The notes beneath the pieces are model-generated. The model was not told where the DNA came from. It did not search any database and worked only from the letters and a program-made list of their open reading frames with translations. From contig MU646404.1 of NCBI GenBank assembly GCA_026770585.1, forward strand, positions 23,716-34,717: DNA of 11,002 nucleotides, in the 5' to 3' direction. This DNA is from Baffinella frigidus. Taxonomy: Eukaryota; Cryptophyceae; Cryptomonadales; Baffinellaceae. Positions within the stretch are counted from its first letter, which is position 1; each line of letters begins with the position of its first letter. Positions 1-8,201 of this stretch are shown in pieces. The position numbers were made by a program, and so were the translations under genes.

Positions 1-770
1 CCCTCCACAGGACCCTGCGGAGCGGTTGACAGCTCTGGGGGGAGTGGTGTACCGGGCGACGACTGATCCTTCTTCTTCTTCTTTATTACCCTCACATGGT
101 GTGCGCCATGGGGACCTCGAGAGAGGCCCCCCAGCCTTTTGAAAAGTGATCAACCGGACGACTGATCCGGGTGGAATTTGTACAAATTACAACTGACTTT
201 CCCAGGGGTTCGCCGTAGGGATGGTCCCCCCCCGGTGCAGTTGACTGATTCTGGCGGCGTTTGCACGGGAGGTTGACTGATCCGGGCGGGGTTTGTACCG
301 GGGGAAGGGACCCCGTTCCGCTGTCGAGCGAACTCGGGACGTGTAAGACAGTCACGTCCAGAATCTGGACATGGCTGTCGGGTGAAAGTCATCGATCCAA
401 CCTTTCAAGTTGTCAAGTCCTCGATACAACCTTGTATGAGGGAACACCTCCTCTTCGCTCGGCAGCGGATCCGGGGATGCCCCCCCCTGGAGCAGTTGAC
501 TGATCTAATCGCGGCGAGTATTTATGATAAACACGATTTGGCAACGAGATTTACTGCACACCTGGAGCTTCCAGTCACGTCCGTGTAACAATTTTCGTTG
601 CTCAACGGGTCGGAGATCCCCGAAATCGTATATATGATAAATACCCGTCCGGATGAAATCCGGGTTGCGTTTGTACCGGGGGGGTGAGTGATCCGAGCGG
701 GGTTGGTACCGGGGGGAGGTGGGGTTAGTCAACTTTCGTGCGGGGGTGGAGGAGTGAGGAGGGACCCTCG
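1..770 (+). repeat. Diverged GTTGAC...TTTGTACC repeat units; no gene recognised
   Basis: Units of about 33 bp built on 'GTTGACTGATCCGGGCGGGG' then 'TTTGTACCGGGGG' occur, more or less diverged, near 25, 151, 238, 271, 494, 650 and 686. The cleanest is 271-303. The core GTTGAC-x-GAT...TTTGTACC also occurs inside the 97-bp elements at 2979 and 9674. The short open frames here show no family I know and carry no Ig motif. Confidence 0.5.
518..644. repeat. Fold-back element, 22-bp inverted arms
   Basis: Arms 518-539 and 623-644 are inverted copies matching at 19 of 22 positions. A nested GCAACGA/TCGTTGC pair lies inside. The interior is A/T-richer than its surroundings. It resembles a small non-autonomous transposon or a hairpin; no target-site duplication was identified. 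Confidence 0.5.
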
Positions 771-825
771 AACTTCGCACCTCACAGTCTCGGACCTCAC
801 CTCAACCTCGAACCTGCACCCCAAC

Positions 826-935
826 CCCCAATCCCTAACCCCTAACCCCTAAACCCCAAAACCCCAACCCCCAACCCCAGACCCCAAACCCCAAACCCCG
901 AACTCTAAACCCTAAACCCTAGACCCCAAAGCTTC
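826..935 (+). repeat. Telomere-like CCCTAAA/CCCCAAA tract
   Basis: Imperfect CCCTAAC, CCCCAAA and CCCTAAA units. Interstitial, since unrelated sequence lies on both sides. Precedes the first copy of exon A. Confidence 0.75.
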
Positions 936-972
936 CCCTCGCGCCGCTAACCCTTGAACCTCGAATCCGCAG

Positions 973-1060
973 GTGTCGGCAACGCACCCAATGGACACAC
1001 ACCCATCGGAGTTCCAACAGTCCTCCGGGGGGGGGGTCGCGGGGCTGCCCTTCGACACAC
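973..1060 (+). pseudogene. Exon A-related copy 1 (degenerate)
   Basis: After CCGCAG. Shares with the copy at 1180 the blocks GTGTCGGCAACGCACCC, CACACACCCATCGGAG and the G-run leading to GGGGCTGCC. It reads VSATHPMDTHPSEF and later GVAGLPFD, then loses the QPTV-x-V strand. Small indels relative to copy 2 suggest decay or an older duplicate. Confidence 0.5.
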
Positions 1061-1179
1061 ACCACACGGCAGAGAATCGTAGGAGGAGAAGAGACCTCGT
1101 GGCGTGATGTCTGACCTCACACCACCGCCTGTTCAAGAGACCTCGACCACCGTGCCCCAACCCTCTCGCCCCTTCGCAG

Positions 1180-1301
1180 GTGTCGGCAACGCACCCGATG
1201 GGAACCGACGGACACACACCCATCGGAGCTCCAACAGTCCTCCGGGGGGGGGTCGCGGGGCTGCCTTTTGACCATCAGCCGACCGTGGACGTGCTAGCTG
1301 G
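1180..1301 (+). CDS. Exon A-related copy 2 (open, possibly an alternative or earlier exon)
   Basis: After TTCGCAG and open throughout: VSATHPMGTDGHTPIGAPTV, then LRGGVAGLPFDHQPTVDVLA, ending GG before GTACGC. It is longer than exon A at its 5' end and keeps every Ig entry residue. Its phase-2 end does not join exon B, so it may belong to an earlier repeat, be an alternative exon, or be a relic. Confidence 0.45.
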
Positions 1302-1328
1302 GTACGCCACACCACTTTCATCTCAAAC

Positions 1329-1450
1329 GATAAGTGAATCAGTTCCCTAATGAGCGTTTTCATTTAATTAGGAGGCTTAATTGAATTTACTACGTGCTTA
1401 TTAATTTCTCCTATTGAACCTCCTATTGAAAAGGAACTGATTCAGTTATC
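1329..1450. mobile_element. MITE-like element with 18-bp terminal inverted repeats
   Basis: Ends GATAAGTGAATCAGTTCC (1329-1346) and its inverted partner at 1433-1450 match at 17 of 18. The inside is A/T-rich and contains weaker inverted TAGGAGG blocks and a doubled CTCCTATTGAA. It lies between exon A copies 2 and 3. No coding capacity and no clear target-site duplication. Confidence 0.6.
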
Positions 1451-1556
1451 TTCCGTGATGCACTTAGCAGCCACCGGTGCCTTGCGGAACCGGTCCATCT
1501 CAACCAATCCCGCACACGTTGCAAATATTCCCGTACAAATTGGAGGACTGCATCAG

Positions 1557-1616
1557 TCCTCCCAGGGGGTGTCGCGGGGCAGCCTTTCGACAAGCAGCCG
1601 ACTGTGGAAGTGCTGG
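1557..1616 (+). CDS. Exon A: entry strand of Ig-like repeat 1
   Basis: Preceded by CATCAG and followed by GTATCA. It enters in phase 1 (two bases finish a codon) and encodes VLPGGVAGQPFDKQPTVEVL without its first residue, a typical 'G-x-AG-x-PF-x-x-QP-x-V-x-V' Ig entry strand. It ends with one base of a Gly codon. Of three related copies (973, 1180, 1557) this is the one whose end phase joins exon B. Earlier exons must lie upstream but none is recognised with confidence. Confidence 0.58.
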
Positions 1617-4600
1617 GTATCATTCCCGAGCGTCTTGTCAACTTTTGCCATTATCAACTTTTGACATTGTTTCATTCGTTGATGTGGCCGACGGATGGGA
1701 ACCTCGGGCGACATTCTGAACCCTAAACCCTAAACACTAAACCCTAAACCCTAGACATTAACCCCTAAACCTCAAACCCTAAACCCAAACCCCTAAACCC
1801 TAAACCCTAAGCCCTAAGCCCTAAACCCTAAACCCTAAACCCTAAACCCTAGACCCTAAACCCCAACCCCAACCCCTGAACCCTCAACCAGGACCGACGC
1901 ATCTAAACCTAAACCCTTCACTCCGAACCCTCAACCCGAAACCCTGAACCGAAACCCTGAACCTCAAACTCGGAACCAGGACGGAAGCAGCAGGGCTCGC
2001 GGGGATGCGGGTAGTTGTGCGGCTAGAGGGGACATCAGGTCCATACCCCTACCCACTCGAGCCTGACCGTAACCCCTTCATAAAGTTGCTGCGTAAGACT
2101 CTTTGGAGAACTTGCTTCACGTTGCACACAAAATTCGGCAACGCTCGCGGGGACATCAGGTCATGCCACGCGCCCTCAGAGTTGGGAGCAAATCCTCTTT
2201 GTCGAGACCTCTGATTAGTACCACAGGTCGCCGGGTTTCCCCTTGCCGCATCATCCGACTGTTTACTCCGCAGCTTCGATACAGAAAACCCCCCACTCGT
2301 CATTACTTTATTGCGTAACTACTCTCGAGCCGTTACGTTGAGTGATCCAGTAGTCTATGAGCCTCATGACGGACCAAAACGCGTTGAGCGCAGCCACACT
2401 TTCCAAAGCCATTTCTGGTACAACCCCGAACACTGTCACTTTCAAACGTGCCAGCGCTGTCCTGCTGAGGCTGTGTGTTTCCCAAAATCTGCACGGGAAA
2501 TTCAGAACCGGCTCCTTGCAACTCAAAAAGGGCTCCACGGCTGACCACTTTTCGTTTTTTAAAACAGGTTGCGGGGAACTCCTGGGCACGCGTTCCGCGG
2601 CGATTCTGAATGGACGCGCGCGCTTCACTGACCTCATGATCGACGCGGCCGGGCTCGGGTACCGGCTGCGGTTTTGCGTGGAGGGGTGCGTCGAGGGGCC
2701 CAAGGTGGTGGAGGATGGGTATTCGGGGGAGTTTGCGGTGCGGACGGGCGCGATGCAAGTGCGCGTCAACGCTGGCGGGGCCCAGGTCTTTATCTACCCC
2801 CCCACTGTTGTTTTTTTGTACCAAGAAATTGGTGTATAATAGATGTAAATATATTATACGCACCGTATAATAGATTTACAATACACATAGATAGATGTAC
2901 ATGATGTTTTAACGGAGGATGGGTATTTGGGGGAGTTTGCGGTGCGGCAGGTTCCCTCTCGTTTCTGGCTCAGTCTCAGTCTATTTGGGCTGACCAATTC
3001 GGCGAGCCTGGGCTCTTTTTCGCCCCAGAGTTGACGGATTTGTACCACAGACCCAGCTTGTCAACTTACGAATAGTCGGTCAACGCTGGCGGCGCTCAGG
3101 TTTTTTTATCTGTCTCCCCATCCCCTCGAGACGGACACGCTTTGAACCAAGATGATGTTTTCCAGGAAAGGGTTTCAAAAAAGCAACCACGCACTAACTT
3201 CGTTTGGTGTTTTTATTTACGTGTTTATGCCCGCCTCCAGACCGGGTTTGAGGCCATTATCCAACCGGAGTCGCACGTGCGCTACACGTTGTATTATACA
3301 GTATATGCATGTATTGTACAGCCTTTTCTGTATATACATGTATTATACAGCCGTTTCCAGCCGTTTCTGTCAGAAAACGGCTGTATGATACATGTATATG
3401 CTGTATAACAGACGTGCAGACTGTATACCAGATGTACATGCTGTATGAAAGATGTACATGCTGTATAATAGATGCATACGTTTTATTCACGTTGTTCTTC
3501 CCGCGTAAATAGGTTTGACGTTTTTATGCCGGCCCTAAACCTAAACCCCAACCAACCCCGTGTCAGGCGGGCTCGGAGTTTATGATCCAGCCAGAGCTGC
3601 TCGTGAGCTATGCGGTGAAGGACAAGCAGGGGCACCGCTTCTTGACCACCAATCGGGAGTATGACTACTCAGTCACGGTATAACCCACACGCCTGAATAA
3701 CCCCCCACCCCCGAATAAACCCTAAAGGTTTAGGGCTTACACCGTAAAGGTTTAAGGCTTAAACCCTCAAGGTGTAGGGTTGATCCCTCAAGGTTAAGGG
3801 TTCATTCAGGGGTCAGGGGTTAGGGTGAGAGACAAGCAGGGGCGCCGCTTCCTGACTACCAATCGGGAGTATGACTACTCTGTCACGGTAAGCCGCACCC
3901 CTGAATACCCCTTAAACCTTGAGGGTTGAACTGAATAAACCCTAATAGTTTTGGGCTTTACCCCTGTCACGGTACAACCCTCACCCCGGAATCAGCGTGA
4001 ACCATAAACCAGAACTCTGAGCCCTGGACTCTAAGTCCTAAACTACGCCCCTGAACCCTAAACCCTGAAAACCACACCTTGGCCCTACACCCTACACCCT
4101 AATCCCTAACCCCCTTAATCCCTAACCACTAACCCCTAACCCCTAACCCCTAACCCCTAACCCCTAACCCCTAACCCCTTACCCCTATCCTCTGAACCCC
4201 TTCACCCCGAACCCCTAACCCCCAGCCACAAACCCAGGTGTTTCTGAATCGGGATACACCAAGGCTGATCGGCCGAACTACGGTCTGTCCCCACCCTAAC
4301 CCCTAACCCCTAACCCCCAACCCTCAACCCTCAACCCTAAACCCCAAACCCTAGACCCTAAACCCTCAACCCTCAACCCCAAAACCTAAACCCTAACCCC
4401 TCAACCCTAAACCCTAAACCACAACCCCCAAACAACCCTACACCCCACACCCCAAACCCCAAACCCTAAACCCTAAACCCTTAATCCTAAACTCCATCTC
4501 CTAAACCCTACACCCTGAACCCTAACCCCTCACCCCCAACTCCTAACCCCTCACCCCTCACCCCCAACCCAGGTGTGGCCGGCGCTGGGGGTTGCCCTAC

Positions 4601-7600
4601 ACCCTGAACCCTAACCCCTCACCCCCAACTCCTAACCCCTCACCCCTAACCCCCAACCCAGGTGTGGCCGGCGCTGGGGGTTGCGCGCTTTACAGACCTG
4701 CGAATCGACGGGACAGGTTACGAGGCTGACAACTTCCGCCTCGTCTTCATAAGTTGCATGGGACGCACGCAGGTTACAAGCCCCCCCCCATATTTATAAT
4801 TGATGTAGACATCCCTGAAGTGGCGAGTAGGCTCATACGCCCTACGGTAGGGTCCTAGGACCTGCCTACGATCTCTTTGCGGTCAGATTTGACGGCCTCG
4901 CCACTTAAGTGACAGGCTTTACATTCGTTTTATAGGTTGTAGATATGCTGTAGTAAGTGGCCCCCTGGCCACTTTAGGGATATAACTACATGTACGACGT
5001 CCGCCTGGTCTTCATAAGTTGCATGGGGCGCACACAGGTTACGAACCCAAAACCCGAAACTTTCAACCGTAAAACTTAAACCCTAAAACCTAAAACCTCG
5101 GCACAAGACGTGCTATTCCGGCACGCACGCCATCCACCCTAAACCTCAAACCCACACCCTGCACTCCAAACCCTAAACCCAAACCTCTGACCCCCAACCC
5201 CTAAGCCCAAAACCCTACACCCTACACCCCAAAGCCCAGACCTCTGAACCCTAACTCCTAACCTAGGAGACGTGCTACGCCGGCACGACAGAAATCCACC
5301 CAGACGCCCTCGCGGTCGTCTCGGACCAGTAAACCCCGAACCCCCAACCCTACACCCTGAACCCTGCACCCTAAACCCTAAACCCGAACCCCCAACCCCC
5401 AACACTAAAATCCAAACCCTAAACCCTAACCCCCCAACCCTACACCCTGAACCCTGCACCCTAAACTCTAAACCTCAAACCCTAAACCCCAAACCCTAAA
5501 CCCCAAACCCTGAACCCCAAACCCCAGACCCCACACCCTAAACCCCAAACCTTCAACCCTCAACCCTCAACCCTACACCCCAAACCCCTGAACCCTAAAC
5601 CCGAAACCCGAACGCAGGTTTCTGGTGACGCACACGGTGCCGTCCTCGGCCAACATCGAGACTCAGTACTCCCACACCCCAAACCTCAAACCCTAAACCC
5701 TCAACCATGCACCCTCAACCCTCAACCCTAAACCCTAAACCCTGAACCCCAAACCCTGAACCCTACCCCCTCACGCCGGAAACCGGAAACCGGAAACCCT
5801 GAACCCGAAACCCGAATCTCGATACCAGGCCGCGGAACGCGCTAGCCGCGCAGCCGATCGGCGGGATCTGCTTGCTGCGCCTCGGCGCGGAGTGCAGAAA
5901 GTAACCCCCAAACCCCAAACCCTCTAAGCCCGAAACCCGAAACCCGAAACCCGACACCCGAAACCCGAAACCCGAAACCTGAAACCCGAGACCCGAAACC
6001 CGCACCCCGAAATCTTGCACTGTGTACCCAAAAACCGGGAACCGGAAACCTCCGGAACCAGGTTCGCGGTGCAGTACCCCCCCCACTCCCGCTGGTGGGG
6101 GGCAAATCGCCCCCCAGCAAAAGTCCAAAAGGAAACATTCCTAGGACCCTACGGCAAGGAAATCCCTGGGGACCTAGAAATTTCGCGGGAGTGTGAATAG
6201 ATGGCGAGGTCTGACCTAGAATGTTGGGTGGCAGGTTCGCCGTGCCGTATCCCCCGAATGTGGCAGTCGTCGACCGCTTTAATAACCGCGTGCTCTCTGG
6301 AAACTGGGTCCATCCCCCGAAACCCGAAACCCGAAATCTAGAACCCGAAACCCGAACCCCGAAACCCGAAATCCGAAGCCGGAACCCGAAATCCTGAACC
6401 CGCAAACCGAAGCCCGAAACCCGAAATCCTGAACCCGCAACCCGAAGCCCGAAACTCGAAATCCTGAACCCGCAACCCGAAGCCCGAAACCCGAAATCCT
6501 GAACCCGAAGCCCGAAACCCGTTTTCTCCGGCAACTGGGTAACCCCGAAACCCGAAACCCGAAACCCTGAGCCCGAAGCCCGCAGCCCTAAACCCTAAAC
6601 CCTGAACCCTAAACCCTACACCCCTTACCTTCGAACCCTGAACCCTAAACCCTACCCCACAGATCGTAAACCCTGAACCCCAACCCCTACCAAAAAGCTA
6701 GACCCCAACCTTAAAAATCTAGACCCCAACCTTCAAAACTGAAGCCTAACCCTGACACCAGGTGGCTTGCTTGCCCTGCACCCTGCACCGCTAAACCCTG
6801 AACCCTAAACCCTACCCCGTAGATCGTAAACCCTGAAGCCTAACCCCTACACCAGGCTCTCAACCATACCCCCCCCAACCCAAAGCCCCCCTCCGGCCGA
6901 CAATCATCGTGAAAGCTGAACCCTCACCCTGAAACCAGGTCAACCCTGAGCCCCCTCCGACAGAATCCAAAAGCTGACCCCTCACCCTGAAATTAGGTGG
7001 CGTGTTTGCAAGTGCGCCTCCCCGACGGCTCCGTCACCAGCAGGTACCGCCTATTCCTAGGAGCCTAGGACCACTTTAAGGACGTTCTATACGGGGGACT
7101 ACGAACCTTTCATCAAAAGTCAACATACCACGACGCAATTAACTTTAATCGCGTTAGCAGCAGGTTATCCAGCATCACTCCTAGGATCGGAGGTCCCCTT
7201 CTGCTTTGAGCATCCCACGCTCGACGTTTTGTCTCGACGGGCAGCGCTCTTCCACACCCCCACGCCCGGACAGCGAGGGGGCAAACGAACGGGTAATTTC
7301 TGGACCTGACTCCATTTTGGACGTCACTTTTTAGTGAAAACTGGGCGCGACTGGTACTTGTCACGTCCAATTTCCATAATTCGCACCCGAATAAAAAAGA
7401 TCCGTTTGCCCCCTCACTATGCGACCAAGGACACGCCCGGCGTGCGGTCAATGTCTGCACGAGGAATGGTAAACTCGTCACGCAAGCTTCCAGCCCTGGA
7501 GGGCTTTTCTGGGCCCTGAAGCGGATCAAATCCCTTTTCGAGGCCTGAAATGTTTCAAAGTCTGAAAAAGGGGTGAGTGTAGAGGGGGTTTGATCCGCTT

Positions 7601-8105
7601 CAGGTCCCAAAAAGCCCATCAGGGCTGGAAGCTTGCGTAACGAGAACGCTAACACTGAACATGGCAGGCTGGTCGGGACTCGGCGGGTTCAGCTCGTCGC
7701 AGGGGTAGCAGCCTTCTCCGACATCAAGATTCTCATGGCTGGGTTCACTCCCAACCCTCAACCCTGAATTCCAAACCCGAAACGGGAAACGGGAAATGTG
7801 GAAACCCGAATCTCGAAACGGGGCCTCATGGGGGTCGCGGCGTTTTCCGACATCAAGATTCTGATGGCTGGGTTTACCCCGCAACTCCTGAACCATGAAT
7901 TCTAAACCCCAAACTGGAAACGGGAAATTTGGAAACCCGAATCCCGAAACGGGGCCTCGGGAGTAGTGCTGCGGCGTTCTCCGACATTGCGATCCTCATG
8001 CCTGGGTTCACCCCCAAGCCCTGCCTATACCCCCAAGCTCTAAGCCCTAAACCCTAAACCATGCACCGTCTGGATGTCCACAGCCTGAACTCAAACCCCT
8101 GAACC

Positions 8106-8151
<46 letters not shown>

Positions 8152-8167
8152 ACCATCAACCCTCAAC

Positions 8168-8201
<34 letters not shown>

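Larger units (their letters stand above)
7193..7702 (+). other. Intron K-L: unique DNA with two large fold-back structures
   Basis: No telomere-like repeat. Holds the inverted structures at 7273-7417 and 7474-7644. The 180-codon antisense open frame across this stretch is not recognised, has no Ig motif and overlaps inverted arms, so I treat it as chance. Confidence 0.5.

Noticed and set aside
1662-1710. FVDVADGWEPRA as a possible Ig exon
   Set aside because: No AG acceptor in the preceding stretch and the exon A to exon B junction is in frame without it.
2333-2863. 176- and 153-codon antisense open frames
   Set aside because: Shadows of the G/C-rich exon C, which carries the Ig motif on the + strand.
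3381-3480. CRISPR-like array
   Set aside because: Direct 20-bp units abut with no spacers, and the setting is eukaryotic.
5139-5499. Open frames on both strands in 5139-5499
   Set aside because: Pro/Asn/Leu or Gly/Val/Arg periodic peptides from CCCTAAA units; only exon F within them has non-repeat coding character.
5842-6534. 230-codon antisense open frame rich in GFRVSGFGFRV
   Set aside because: It is a translation of CCCGAAA repeats on the reverse strand; periodic low-complexity peptide, and it runs antisense across exons H and I.
7113-7655. 180-codon antisense open frame
   Set aside because: No family recognised, overlaps long inverted arms that fix its sequence on both strands, and lies across the predicted exon K and intron.
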